A DNA stretch of 37,930 nt. It comes from Acidobacteria bacterium 5-1 (GTDB taxonomy: Bacteria > Acidobacteriota > Blastocatellia > Pyrinomonadales > Pyrinomonadaceae). The stretch covers positions 1-37,930 of the forward strand of contig MWZA01000190.1 of the NCBI GenBank assembly GCA_002050455.1, read 5' to 3'. Position 1 is the first letter of the stretch. Each line of letters starts with the position of its first letter. Shown piece after piece: positions 15,945 through 24,653 of this stretch. The notes below the pieces were generated by a model. It had not been told where the DNA came from. It saw only the letters and a list, made by a program, of their open reading frames with translations, and did not search any database. A program made the position numbers and the translations under genes.

Positions 15945-16223
15945 ATGATTAAACTTGATATTGTGAACAAAGTGGCTGACAAAACAGGCGTTCCAAAGCA
16001 AAAAGCCGAACAAGTTGTTGACGCGCTTTTTAACGCGATGAAAGAAGCGTTAGCGATAGGCAAACGTATCGAACTTCGTGGTTTCGGCGTTTTTGTCGTC
16101 AAACCGAGAAAGCGCGGCATCGGGCGCAATCCGCGCACGGGCAAGGAAGTTCCGATTCCGGCGGGGAAAACCATTCGTTTTAAGCCGGGCAAAGACCTGC
16201 AAGCCAAAGCCATTAAGAAATAG
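15945..16223 (+). CDS. HU/IHF-family DNA-binding protein
   Basis: 92-residue nucleoid protein. It starts IKLDIVNKVADKTGVPKQKA and contains the DNA-binding arm GRNPRTGKEVPIPAGKTIRF, with the GxNPxTG motif and the Pro that intercalates at bends. GFGVFVVKPRKRGIGR is also HU-like. HU bends and compacts DNA and forms homo- or heterodimers. Its own strong promoter suggests high expression. Confidence 0.94.
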   Translation: MIKLDIVNKVADKTGVPKQKAEQVVDALFNAMKEALAIGKRIELRGFGVFVVKPRKRGIGRNPRTGKEVPIPAGKTIRFKPGKDLQAKAIKK

Positions 16224-16224
16224 C

Positions 16225-16299
16225 TGAATTACGAATTGTCAATTACGAATTACGAGATTAGACAATTGCTCAAAGTCGTAATTGTTAATTCGTAATTCA
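16225..16299. repeat. Palindrome of AATTACGAATT units between HU and the site-2 protease
   Basis: Arms 16225-16248 and 16276-16299 are reverse complements with two mismatches in 24. Subunits such as AATTACGAATT recur in both arms. It starts one base after the HU stop and ends 8 bases before the GTG start of the next gene, so it could form a hairpin that shields or isolates that start. Confidence 0.82.
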
Positions 16300-16307
16300 T
16301 AATTTTT

Positions 16308-17336
16308 GTGTCTGACTTAAACTCGCTGACCAACCAACTTTTTGACCGCCGCGAAGCAATGCGTCCGACGGCTTGGACTTGGGCAAAACACATTGTTCTG
16401 CTGCTGGCTGCATTTTTCACTGTTACAATTGCGGGCGTTCTACAGCCCTTCGGACCGATAGAAATTTTTCCGAATGTCAACCCGCAAACTTGGACGGAGA
16501 TTTTGGGGTTTTTGCTTTCTTTTCCCGCCCATTATCTCGAACTTGTTTTCACCACAATCCATCGTCTTTCTACCGATTTTGAACTCTTTAAATACGGCAT
16601 AAGTTTTTCCGTTTCACTTTTGGTGATTTTAACGGCACACGAATCTGGACATTATGTTGCGTGTCGGCTTTACGGCGTTGACGCGACGCTGCCGTATTTT
16701 ATTCCGCTTCCGCCGCTGATTGGTCCGGCGGGAACTTTGGGCGCGTTTATTAAAATTGTTTCGCCGCTGCCTTCGCGCCGCGCAACTTTTGACATCGGCG
16801 TTGCCGGTCCGATTGCAGGCTTTATCACGCTGATTCCGATTGCAATTATCGGACTTCTGACGATGAAGCAGGCTGCGCCGACGCAAATTGTCAACGCGCA
16901 AGCCGGTTTGCATTTTTCCGACCCGCTCTTGACACAAATTCTTGCGCGGCTTTTTGGGCTTGACTTGGCTTTTGATTATTTTAATCCTTTTCTGGCGGCG
17001 GCGTGGATTGGTCTTCTGATAACGAGTCTGAATTTGATTCCGTCAGGACAACTCGATGGCGGACACGCAATTTATGCCGTCTTTGGCGAGAAAATTCACC
17101 TTTGGACGGGCAGAATCGCATTTGTCTTGATGGCGACAATCTCCGTTTTCGGTTGGATTCTTTACAGCAGTCCGAGCGGGTTTTTATTTGCGATTTTGCT
17201 TGCCGTAATGATGCGCGTCAGACATCCTGAACCGCTTGACGACACATCGCTTAATTTTACGCGAAAAGTCGTCGCAGTTTTAACGCTTTTGATTTTTATT
17301 TTGTGTTTCGTGCCGTTTCCGATTCAAATAAAGTAA
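16308..17336 (+). CDS. Site-2 protease family membrane metalloprotease (M50)
   Basis: 342 residues with several membrane spans. HESGHY (zinc ligands H111, E112 and H115) lies in a hydrophobic segment near residue 110, and a second M50 motif, SGQLDGGHAIYAVFG, holds the third ligand Asp near residue 248. The pattern VSLLVILTAHESGH and PLPPLIGPAGTLGAFIKI matches the EGY1/Rip-like bacterial site-2 protease branch. It cleaves substrates within the membrane; the physiological substrate is unknown. The GTG start at 16308 lies just after a palindrome. Confidence 0.9.
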   Translation: MSDLNSLTNQLFDRREAMRPTAWTWAKHIVLLLAAFFTVTIAGVLQPFGPIEIFPNVNPQTWTEILGFLLSFPAHYLELVFTTIHRLSTDFELFKYGISFSVSLLVILTAHESGHYVACRLYGVDATLPYFIPLPPLIGPAGTLGAFIKIVSPLPSRRATFDIGVAGPIAGFITLIPIAIIGLLTMKQAAPTQIVNAQAGLHFSDPLLTQILARLFGLDLAFDYFNPFLAAAWIGLLITSLNLIPSGQLDGGHAIYAVFGEKIHLWTGRIAFVLMATISVFGWILYSSPSGFLFAILLAVMMRVRHPEPLDDTSLNFTRKVVAVLTLLIFILCFVPFPIQIK

Positions 17337-17410
17337 ATGAGAATTATCAAAAAATACTTCAACATCATCAACTTTTTGCAGCATTGATTATCCAAACCAC
17401 AAAAAAAGTC

Positions 17411-17439
17411 TTGACAGATTCGACGATTGGGTAGATACT
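17411..17439 (+). promoter_or_regulatory. Probable promoter of the peptidoglycan-binding protein gene
   Basis: TTGACA at 17411-17416, 17-base spacer, GATACT at 17434-17439 (4/6 of the -10 consensus). About 120 bases before the ATG at 17562, leaving a moderate 5' leader. No hairpin is obvious in the leader. Confidence 0.5.
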
Positions 17440-17561
17440 GCCTAATGAAACTTACAATCAGGACAGCGATTTGGAGGTAATGCAGAGTTGCTTTTTGAAT
17501 TACTCTAAGGTGCGTTTTCTTTGAATCGCTGCAACATCACCAAATCTTGGAGGAAAAGAAA

Positions 17562-18485
17562 ATGAAAAAACTTATTTTTGTTATACTCTTGTCCCTTTTG
17601 TTTGCCATTGCATCCAACTCCCAGACAAATCCGACAACCAAACCAACGCCGAACACGCCAAACACCAACGAAGAAAAACCGAAAAAGCAAATCTTTCGCG
17701 CCAGCAAAGAACAGATTACTCAAGTGCAGAATATGCTCAAGACGAAAAATTTGTATAACGGCGAAGCCGACGGTCAATTTAATAACGACTTTCGCGCGTC
17801 AATTAAGAAATATCAATCTGAAAACGGTTTAAAGGCAACCGGCACATTAAACCGCGCAACACTCGAAAAAATGGGCGTTGCATTAACCGACAAGCAAAAA
17901 GAAACTCCCGTTTCACCGAATTCTTACGCGACAAATGACGACAAATCCGACAAACCAAAGCGAGCAGTCTTTCGCGCCAACAAAGAACAAATAATGCAGG
18001 CGCAGAAAATGCTAAAAGAAAAAGCGATGTATAGCGGTGAAGAAACCGGCAAACTCGATGATACGACCCGCGACGGCTTAAAGAAATTTCAAGCAGCTAA
18101 TGCTTTGAAATCAACCGGAACGCTTAATCAGGCAACTTTGGAAAAAATGAATATTGAGCTGACCGACAAACAAAAAGGAATGCCCGCCGCGCCCGCTTCA
18201 ATGAAGGAATCAACGAAAACAACAGCCGAAGCAAAACCTAAAAAGATGATTTTCCGCGCCTCCAAAGACCAGATTATGACGGCGCAAAAAATGTTAAAGG
18301 AAAAAAACTTTTACGCCGGTGAAGAAACTGGCAAACTTGATGACGCAACCCGCGACGGCTTGAAGAAATATCAGGAAGCAAATGGTTTGAAGGTTACGGG
18401 AACGCTCAATCAACTTACGCTCGAAAAAATGGGTATTGCACTGACCGATAAACAAAAGGAGAATGCGGCTGTGAATTCTCAATAA
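17562..18485 (+). CDS. Secreted protein with three peptidoglycan-binding domains
   Basis: 307 residues from the ATG at 17562, chosen over the upstream TTG (17547) because GGAGG (17549-17553) is ideally placed for it. A signal peptide is visible (MKKLIFVILLSLLFAIASNS). Three near-identical PG_binding_1 repeats follow at about 41-114, 132-205 and 226-300, each opening IFRASKEQ or a variant and ending TLNQATLEKM...LTDKQK, joined by Pro/Lys/Thr-rich linkers. No catalytic domain is present, so it probably binds the cell wall or serves as a targeting module. The strong likeness of the repeats suggests recent internal duplication. Confidence 0.82.
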   Translation: MKKLIFVILLSLLFAIASNSQTNPTTKPTPNTPNTNEEKPKKQIFRASKEQITQVQNMLKTKNLYNGEADGQFNNDFRASIKKYQSENGLKATGTLNRATLEKMGVALTDKQKETPVSPNSYATNDDKSDKPKRAVFRANKEQIMQAQKMLKEKAMYSGEETGKLDDTTRDGLKKFQAANALKSTGTLNQATLEKMNIELTDKQKGMPAAPASMKESTKTTAEAKPKKMIFRASKDQIMTAQKMLKEKNFYAGEETGKLDDATRDGLKKYQEANGLKVTGTLNQLTLEKMGIALTDKQKENAAVNSQ

Positions 18486-19083
18486 TAACCATGCGGATTT
18501 AAATTGTTTAGTTTAATTTAAATGAAAGCTGTGCAAATTAAAGTCATTTATTTGCTGGCAGCTTTTTCACCACAGAGAACACAGAGTAGGCACAGAGAGA
18601 AATTAAAACTCAGTGTCTGCTCGGTGACTTCTCCGTGTCCTCGGTGGTGAAATACTCTTGATTTATGCATAGGCTTCAATTTAAATAAAAGTTACGCACT
18701 TGAAATAAGGTTGATTTTCGTCGGGTAAGAATTTACTGAAAAATAGTTTATAGCCAATAGTGAACAGCAAATAGTTCTGCGAGCTAACCTGGTACACTAT
18801 TATTCAGTTAAAAATCCTTAAAAACCTAGTCTTTTAATCCAATTGTGTAAGTCCTATTAAAATTTCTCGTCCGCCAAACACGCTAAATATACGAAAAATT
18901 AAGTTTATGTAGTTGGTGCATTTTGCGGGCGGAATTTCTAAATCCGCGCCGCAATTTAATTTCTGCTTCAAAAGATAAAATCACCTTCCGCGCCTTTCAA
19001 AAAAGGCAGTTATCATCTTCAAAAACCGGCAATCCGAACCTCAGACTATCGCAATTCAGCCTTTTTCGTGTAAAATTTAATTT
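18486..19083. other. Gene-free stretch with one palindrome and a short leader
   Basis: Holds the 18565-18652 palindrome. The rest shows no convincing open frame. A 14-base string ATTATTCAGTTAAA at 18799-18812 also occurs at 15885-15898 near the HU promoter, probably by chance. The last part is AT-rich and serves as the upstream region of the M61 peptidase gene. Confidence 0.5.
18565..18652. repeat. Palindrome of CACAGAG units
   Basis: Arms 18565-18586 and 18631-18652 are reverse complements with 3 mismatches in 22. The left arm reads as tandem CACAGAGAA, CACAGAGTAGG, CACAGAGAG; the right half has matching CTCGGTG/CTCCGTG units. Same construction as the other palindromes, again with a different unit. 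Confidence 0.82.
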
Positions 19084-20979
19084 ATGCTAATTCAAACGGA
19101 GTCTGCCAAAGTTATGCGAAAATCACTAAGTTCAAAAGCTCTGATAATTTTATTTATCGCGCTGATTTTTTCTATGTATCAAGAAACATCTGCCCAAGGT
19201 AAGAAAATAAAAGATAAAAAAACGGCGGCGGTTAAAACAAAATCTGTCGCGCCGGACATTAGTTATATGGTTTCAATGTCAAAACCTTTTACGCATTTGC
19301 TGGAAGTTGAGATGCGTTTAAAATCGGCGAATCTGCCCGCAAAAGCGGAAATTAAAATGCCGGTTTGGACGCCGGGAAGTTATCTGATTCGTGAATATGC
19401 GCGGCACGTTCAGGATTTTGCGGTCAAAGACGCAAGCGGAAACGCTTTGCCGTGGCAGAAAATCAACAAAAACACCTGGCAGATTGACACTAAAGGCGCG
19501 AATGAACTTGTCATTAACTACAATGTTTACGCAAACGAATTGACGGTTCGCACCAATGAACTCAACTCCGACCACGCATTTTTTACAAACGCCGCCGTTT
19601 TAATGTTTCCGAAAGGTTTTTTAAACGCGCCTTCGACAGTCAAAGTCGTGCCTTTCGGCGATTGGAAAATTGCGACGGGCTTGCCGAAAGTCGGAGGACA
19701 AACGAACACTTTCCGCGCCGAAAACTTCGATATTTTGTATGATTCGCCATTTGAAGTCGGCAATTTTGAAGAAGTTTTTTTTAGCGTCAAAGGCAAGCCG
19801 CATCGTTTCGTCATTGAAGGCGAAGGAAATTACGATTTGCAGAAACTCACTCAAGACACGGCGAAAATCATCGAAGAAGGCTACAATATTTTCGGCGAAC
19901 TTCCTTACGATAATTATCTTTTTATCTTAAATCTGCGCGGCGGCGGCGGGCTTGAACATTTGAATTCGACGGCTTTGCAGTGGCAAAAATTCGGCTTCAA
20001 ACCCGAATCGCGTTACAAAGCGTTTCTTAATTTAGTCGCGCACGAGTATTTCCATTTGTGGAACGTTAAGCGGATTCGTCCCGACGCTTTAGGTCCGTTT
20101 GATTACGAAACCGAAAACTATACGAAATTGCTTTGGGTTGCCGAAGGCGCAACGTCTCATTATGAAGCGATTCTTCTGCGCCGCGCCGGTCTAATCAGCG
20201 ACAAAGAAGTGCTTGAATCAAAAGTTACGGTTATTAAAGCCTTGCAAAATCGTCCGGGCAGATTTGAAACGAGTTTGGAAGACGCGAGTTTTGATGCGTG
20301 GATAAAGTATTATCGGCAGGATGAAAACGCGATAAACAATCAAATTTCGTATTACGACAAGGGCGAATTAGTCAATTTTTTGCTCGACATCGAAATCCGC
20401 ACCGCATCAAACGGCGCGAAATCTCTAGATGATGTAATGCGTTATCTGTATAACGAATTTTATAAAAAGAACAAAAATTACACGCCTGAAGATTATCAAA
20501 AAATCGCGGAAATGATGGCGGGAAAATCTCTGAACGATTTTTTCAGTAAATATGTGCGCGGAACAACGGAAATTGATTATAATTCGATTTTAAACGGCAT
20601 CGGCTTAAAACTTGTTGAAGAAGGAGGCGACAAAAAACAAGCTTATCTCGGTGCAAATCTGGCGGAAAACGACGGGAAATTGACGGTGCGCGCGCTGCCG
20701 TCGGACACGCCCGCTTACCGGCAAGGCTTAAACACCGGCGACCAAATCGTGGCAATTGACGGAAACCGCGCCAGCCAAAGTTTTCTGCAAAGTTATTTGA
20801 GCGAAAGAAAGCCGGGCGATAAAGTGAAATTAACAATTTTCCGTTTCGACACTCTGCGCGAACTCGAAATCACGCTTGGCGGACAATCCAAACAAGATTA
20901 CGCAATTGTGCCGGTGGAAAATCCGACGGACGCGCAAAAACGGCTTTATAAAGATTATTTATTGGCGGATTTGAAGTAA
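19084..20979 (+). CDS. M61-family metallopeptidase with a PDZ domain
   Basis: 631 residues from ATG 19084; an ATG at 19114 with GGAG 12 bases upstream is an alternative and gives a cleaner signal peptide (ALIILFIALIFSMYQETSAQ). The N-terminal beta domain contains PVWTPGSYLIREYARHV, typical of M61 glycyl aminopeptidases. The zinc site is HEYFHLWNVKRIRP (residues 320-324, HExxH) with the third ligand Glu in WVAEGATSHY near 354. A C-terminal PDZ domain (about 525-600) has DTPAYRQGLNTGDQIVAIDG. Likely periplasmic or secreted. Prefers N-terminal Gly/Ala in studied homologues (family knowledge). Confidence 0.9.
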   Translation: MLIQTESAKVMRKSLSSKALIILFIALIFSMYQETSAQGKKIKDKKTAAVKTKSVAPDISYMVSMSKPFTHLLEVEMRLKSANLPAKAEIKMPVWTPGSYLIREYARHVQDFAVKDASGNALPWQKINKNTWQIDTKGANELVINYNVYANELTVRTNELNSDHAFFTNAAVLMFPKGFLNAPSTVKVVPFGDWKIATGLPKVGGQTNTFRAENFDILYDSPFEVGNFEEVFFSVKGKPHRFVIEGEGNYDLQKLTQDTAKIIEEGYNIFGELPYDNYLFILNLRGGGGLEHLNSTALQWQKFGFKPESRYKAFLNLVAHEYFHLWNVKRIRPDALGPFDYETENYTKLLWVAEGATSHYEAILLRRAGLISDKEVLESKVTVIKALQNRPGRFETSLEDASFDAWIKYYRQDENAINNQISYYDKGELVNFLLDIEIRTASNGAKSLDDVMRYLYNEFYKKNKNYTPEDYQKIAEMMAGKSLNDFFSKYVRGTTEIDYNSILNGIGLKLVEEGGDKKQAYLGANLAENDGKLTVRALPSDTPAYRQGLNTGDQIVAIDGNRASQSFLQSYLSERKPGDKVKLTIFRFDTLRELEITLGGQSKQDYAIVPVENPTDAQKRLYKDYLLADLK

Positions 20980-20990
20980 ATTATTTGTAA

Positions 20991-21028
20991 AGGCAGAAAC
21001 ACGCACGCGCGTATTTCCCGTTTCCGCC
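20991..21028. repeat. Short palindrome between the M61 and TolB-like genes
   Basis: GGCAGAAAC near the left and GTTTCCGCC near the right pair at 8 of 9 positions. The left part continues ACGCACGCGCGT, a string related to the arms of the 24238-24300 palindrome, so this may be a shortened copy of that family. Confidence 0.5.
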
Positions 21029-21051
21029 CTTCTTATGTACGGGCTTCCGCA

Positions 21052-22428
21052 ATGGTTTCAATTATGTTTCAACAAAATTTTGTCAAGTTTCTTTTATTCG
21101 CGCTGGTATTATCGGCTTTTGGCTGCGAGCGGGCAGTTTTTGATAACAAACAGACGGTTGCGCCGCAAACTTTGCGCGATGTTCCCGCGTTGCGCTTGAA
21201 CTATCGGTTTGAGTCTGATGTTCCCGCACCGCCCGCGACCAATGAAACCGCGCAGTCGGAAGAAAGAAACGCGGCGGTGCAAAGCGATTTCGACCAGAAT
21301 CGTCCTCAGGAACTGCTCGATAAAACAATTACTTCGCCGGATAAACAGAGAATTTTGGCGGTTTATCACAAGGTCGAAGATTTGCCGTCGGAGTTTCGGC
21401 TGGATATGTATTCGGCGGACGGAAAACTTTTGCGGAAGATTACGCACGACGGAATGGCGGTTCATTTTCCCGAAACGATTGTCTGGTCGCCGGATTCCGG
21501 CAATGTCGCGTTTGTGGCGATGGTGCGCGTTGGGCAAACGAGCGGCGAGCCGACGCAAAGCGAACCAAATCAGACCGAAAATGAAGCAAACACCGCGCCG
21601 AGTCCCGAAGCCAACGCCAATACTGAATTAAATACAAACAGCGAAAATACAAATATCGCGCCGCCCGCAGACGAAAAGACTGAAAGTGCGGCATCAAATG
21701 CCGTTTTGACTTTTCGCTCCGAGCAAATTTACACGGCGGACGCAAACGGCAATGACGTTAAACCGCTCACGCAAAACGAAGGTCTGATATATTTTTATTT
21801 TGTCTGGTCGCCGGACAGTTCAATGCTGGCATCGCTGGCGGCAACTTATCAGGAATGGAATTATCTGAAATATCAAGCCGACGGCAAAGGAGAGTTATTT
21901 ATCCCGATGGGCAGACCGCGCCTTGTCGAAAAAAACGGGCGTGAACGTCGGCTTGACGATAATTTAACGGCGGTTCATCCGGTTTGGTCGCCCGATTCGG
22001 CAAAAATCGCCGATGCTTTTAACACCCAAATCAGGATTTATGACGCGATTGGCGATGCGCCGACGCAAGCCGCGATTCCGCTCCGCAATCAACTGCTTAT
22101 TTCTTCAAAAACCTTTGACGAACAACTACAAAAACAGGAACAAGGAAATGTGAACACCGAAGCGAACGCCGAACCGAACGTAAACGCAAATGCAAACGCA
22201 AATGCAAATCAAGCAGCAAACGTAACGCCGAATCAGCCGCTCGGCACGCTGCCCGACGAAAGCACTCTGGTTTCATTTAATCCGATAATCAATCTTGAAT
22301 GGACGCAAGACAATATGCTTTATTTGCAAACAGGTTACATTAAACAAATGAAAAACGAAACCGACAGCGTAAGAAGTTATCTGCGCTGGCATCGCTTAAT
22401 TTTCAGCCCGCAGGCGGTTGCGCTGTAA
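21052..22428 (+). CDS. Lipoprotein with TolB-like (PD40) beta-propeller repeats
   Basis: 458 residues. It has a lipoprotein signal with lipobox LSAFGC (Cys 25). Three WSPDS blades (IVWSPDSGNVAFVA, FVWSPDSSMLASLA, PVWSPDSAKIADAF) are typical of PD40/TolB-like propellers, and low-complexity Asn/Ala/Glu-rich linkers occur, including a run of NANANANAN type. Function unknown; such proteins usually bind partners at the periplasm or outer membrane. It follows the M61 peptidase gene by 72 bases, but no direct link is known. Confidence 0.7.
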   Translation: MVSIMFQQNFVKFLLFALVLSAFGCERAVFDNKQTVAPQTLRDVPALRLNYRFESDVPAPPATNETAQSEERNAAVQSDFDQNRPQELLDKTITSPDKQRILAVYHKVEDLPSEFRLDMYSADGKLLRKITHDGMAVHFPETIVWSPDSGNVAFVAMVRVGQTSGEPTQSEPNQTENEANTAPSPEANANTELNTNSENTNIAPPADEKTESAASNAVLTFRSEQIYTADANGNDVKPLTQNEGLIYFYFVWSPDSSMLASLAATYQEWNYLKYQADGKGELFIPMGRPRLVEKNGRERRLDDNLTAVHPVWSPDSAKIADAFNTQIRIYDAIGDAPTQAAIPLRNQLLISSKTFDEQLQKQEQGNVNTEANAEPNVNANANANANQAANVTPNQPLGTLPDESTLVSFNPIINLEWTQDNMLYLQTGYIKQMKNETDSVRSYLRWHRLIFSPQAVAL

Positions 22429-22669
22429 TGATTCCAGATTACAGATTATCTGTTTGAAGGTTATGGAAAAAAATTAAGCAATCTGAAGATATGTTCGCGC
22501 TCAACTAATATCTGCTTTTGACCGTGAATACATAACGAAAAAAGAGTCTAAAATAATTAAGGAGAAACAAGCAAGCAACTTTCAGGTTTTATCGAATATC
22601 TGCAAACATCTGATTTAAGCGGAAGAAAATACAAGTAGTTTTGGAATTTGGAATCTGGAATTAAAAACT

Positions 22670-23206
22670 ATGAACAACCAAACAATTACCGATATTTACG
22701 CGACAAACGATAAAATCCACGAACAATTTAAACAAATGATTGTAGATTTGCCCGACGAGCAGGCGAATTTTCTGCCGGAAGGCGAGAAGTGGTCAATCGT
22801 TCATTTAGTCGAACATATTTCAATCGTCGAAGAAGGAATGACGAAAATTTCCGCTAAACTTTTGACGCGGGCGCAAGCCGTAGGGAAAAAATCGGACGGC
22901 AGAGCAAATTTGACGGAAAATTTTGTAACAAAAGCCGACGAAGCGAGAAGCCAAAAGTTTGAAGCACCTGACATAGTTCGTCCGAGCGGCAAACAGACAA
23001 TCGCAGAATCACTGGCGAAAATGGAAGAAAACCGAAAAAAACTCGAAGAACTGCGTCCGCTTTTCGAGTCGGTTGAATGTTCCGACTTCAAATTTCCGCA
23101 TCCGTTTATGGGCGAACTCAACGCTAACGAATGGCTCGCGCTGATCGGCGGACACGAAGCCCGCCACTTTCGACAAATCAAAAGTATCTTAAAAAAAGCG
23201 GAATAA
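22670..23206 (+). CDS. DinB-superfamily protein
   Basis: 178 residues, four-helix-bundle DinB_2-like. Candidate metal ligands are H in WSIVHLVEHISIVEEG and the pair in GGHEARHFRQI near the C-terminus, giving the usual three-His pattern. Members are metal-dependent enzymes or bind thiols such as mycothiol or bacillithiol; the substrate is unknown. No partner gene is nearby. A perfect hairpin follows the stop. Confidence 0.85.
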   Translation: MNNQTITDIYATNDKIHEQFKQMIVDLPDEQANFLPEGEKWSIVHLVEHISIVEEGMTKISAKLLTRAQAVGKKSDGRANLTENFVTKADEARSQKFEAPDIVRPSGKQTIAESLAKMEENRKKLEELRPLFESVECSDFKFPHPFMGELNANEWLALIGGHEARHFRQIKSILKKAE

Positions 23207-23210
23207 AAAA

Positions 23211-23240
23211 CCTTGAATGCCGAGTGACCGGCATTCAAGG
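23211..23240. terminator. Perfect 12-bp hairpin after the DinB gene
   Basis: CCTTGAATGCCG (23211-23222) and CGGCATTCAAGG (23229-23240) with a six-base loop. On the + strand only TTGAATTT follows, so the tail is weak; on the minus strand a run of T (from AAAAAA at 23205-23210) follows the stem. It lies 5 bases after the DinB stop and is the best candidate for its terminator. Confidence 0.65.
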
Positions 23241-23399
23241 TTGAATTTAACTACGTGCTTCATTAAGGAAGAATTGAAATGTTATAAATTACTGAAGCAC
23301 TGTGTTTGATGGCTGCAGTAAATTTATGGTTGCCAAAAAAAAATTAGTCTGCGTCAGCGCGGGCGCACACGATTTTTGATTTTTTACAAAACAGCTTAA

Positions 23400-23776
23400 T
23401 TTAAGGACTGCGATTCATTAAACGACTTTTTTGGTCAAGACACGAATCGCTTTATTGTCGAAGCGACCAACCCGGCGATGTGGGAAAAAGCGCAAGTTAC
23501 CGAAGCACCAAACGCCGAAGTTCATCAATTTAAAACCATCGGCGACATTATGAAAGGTCTGAATCCGCTTTCCGGCAAACTTTATCTCGACGGCTTGAAG
23601 ATGACCCGCATGCCGCGCGAAGCATATTCAGTTTTGTTCGGCAAATATCCGCATCCGCAAACGGTCGCGAAAACTGGAATCAAAACGGAAATATGCGCTA
23701 CCAGACAGACCCGCTCGGCGCACCGCTTTTGGTTCGCACAATTTGTGAGGAAGCAAAGAAAAAAGAGGGAAAATAA
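23400..23776 (+). pseudogene. Remnant resembling a [NiFe]-hydrogenase large subunit (Hhy type)
   Basis: The open frame from 23400 encodes VEATNPAMWEKAQVTEAPNA, then FKTIGDIMKGLNPLSGKLYL and REAYSVLFGKYPHPQTV (to about 23660). This pattern (N-P-x-x-W-E-x-A, L-N-P-L-x-G-x-L-Y, G-K-Y-P-H-P-Q-T) matches the middle of group 1h/5 (Hhy) large subunits as I recall them. The proximal CxxC, upstream half and C-terminal DPCxxCxxH are missing, and the next piece (NMRYQTDPLGAPLLVRTICE, ending at TAA 23774-23776) lies in another frame. No start codon precedes it. Recognition is from memory of the family. Confidence 0.6.
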
Positions 23777-23800
23777 AGAAACTTGTAAAAGAGGAGAATT

Positions 23801-23950
23801 ATGGAAGACAAAGAGTTAAAGAAAAAACTTGCAAAAATACCTGATGTAGATAAAAACGGAGATCCGATTTATAAGATTGACGATAAAAAGACATCCGGCA
23901 ATCAATCTGGCAGCAAATCGCGTACCGCTGAAAAAAGCGACTCTAAATAA
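23801..23950 (+). CDS. Small hydrophilic protein, 49 residues
   Basis: Begins MEDKELKKKLAKIPDVDKNG and ends RTAEKSDSK; rich in Lys, Asp and Ser with no Cys or membrane span. AGAGGAG ends about 4-5 bases before the ATG, a strong Shine-Dalgarno sequence, which argues that it is or was translated. It sits between two hydrogenase-like remnants and may be a small hydrogenase-operon protein that has survived, or simply an orphan. Family not recognised. Confidence 0.55.
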   Translation: MEDKELKKKLAKIPDVDKNGDPIYKIDDKKTSGNQSGSKSRTAEKSDSK

Positions 23951-23975
23951 AGATTTGTTCAGGCTGTAAAATCAG

Positions 23976-24255
23976 ATGGGAAATATGGTTCTTGTTTCAG
24001 GCATCGGTTACTCCAATATGAGTGGTATGTCCTTCAAGCATCGGAGAAGAGGTTACGGGAGTTCTGAGCCTCGAAAATTTGTTGATTGTTTGCCAGCATT
24101 TTGGTGCCTTTTCCAAAGACGTAACGATTGTCGAAATCGAGCCGCAAAACGAAGAATACGGAATGGAGTTTAGTCCCGTTGTCGCTGCTAAAGTCGGCGA
24201 GGCGATTGAACTTGTAATAGAAGTTACGCAGTTGAATGCGGAAACACGCACGTAA
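23976..24255 (+). pseudogene. Remnant of a hydrogenase maturation protease (HybD/M52-like)
   Basis: One frame from 23976 gives MVLVSGIGYSNM, like the N-terminal strand of HybD proteases (V-x-G-x-G), then a frame change near 24020. The next frame (24022-24255) gives LSLENLLIVCQHFGAFSKDV and VTIVEIEPQNEEYGMEFSPV, matching their C-terminal half (E-P-x-x-x-x-x-G-x-x-L/F-S-P-x-V). The conserved metal-ligand Asp/Glu segment between the parts is damaged. The end of the gene runs into a palindrome (24238-24300). Confidence 0.55.
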
Positions 24256-24300
24256 GCGTGTTCTGAAATTTTGCACACTTACTAACGTGCATGTTTCCGC
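24238..24300. repeat. Palindrome with 16-bp arms inside the hydrogenase-like remnants
   Basis: GCGGAAACACGCACGT (24238-24253) pairs with ACGTGCATGTTTCCGC (24285-24300) with one mismatch. The left arm encodes the last codons of the protease remnant (NAETRT, then TAA). The right arm ends 30 bases before the ATG of the NifU-like fragment. A shortened relative lies at 20991-21028. Confidence 0.8.
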
Positions 24301-24329
24301 AAAAACGAGGCGGCGAGGGACAACGGTTA

Positions 24330-24554
24330 ATGAGCGAAGTGCAGGAGCAATATCTCAACGCCGAGGGAATGGTCGAGCAGTTAAACCTGCTCGTCGAACA
24401 GATTGAAAGTTACCCGGACGCGAAAATTCGGGAGAAAACGCTTGACCTCGTGCAAATCATTCTCGCGCTTCACAGAGAAGCGTTGCGCCGCGTATTAACA
24501 TCGTTTGATTCATTGCCGGAGAAAGAGCAAATACTTTCGCGCATAACAGAGTAA
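24330..24554 (+). pseudogene. Truncated N-terminal part of a NifU-like hydrogenase accessory protein
   Basis: About 74 residues starting MSEVQEQYLNAEGMVEQLNL, with helical ALHREALRRVLTSFDSLPEK and stop at 24552-24554. It resembles the N-terminal helical domain that precedes the NifU domain in proteins encoded in Hhy hydrogenase operons; the C-terminal C-x-x-C NifU domain is missing after the stop. An in-frame start at 24291 is also possible but lies in the palindrome. Whether the truncated protein is made is unknown. Confidence 0.45.
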
Positions 24555-24653
24555 AAACGGAATTAATTTTGTATAATACGAAATAATACGAAATTCAGAC
24601 GGCTCTCGAAAATCGCCGGACGTTCGGCATAAAACTTTTTAGGATGATTTTTT

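Noticed and set aside
15885-18812. 14-base string ATTATTCAGTTAAA shared by the HU promoter region and 18799-18812
   Set aside because: AT-rich and short, no shared promoter geometry around the second copy; likely chance.
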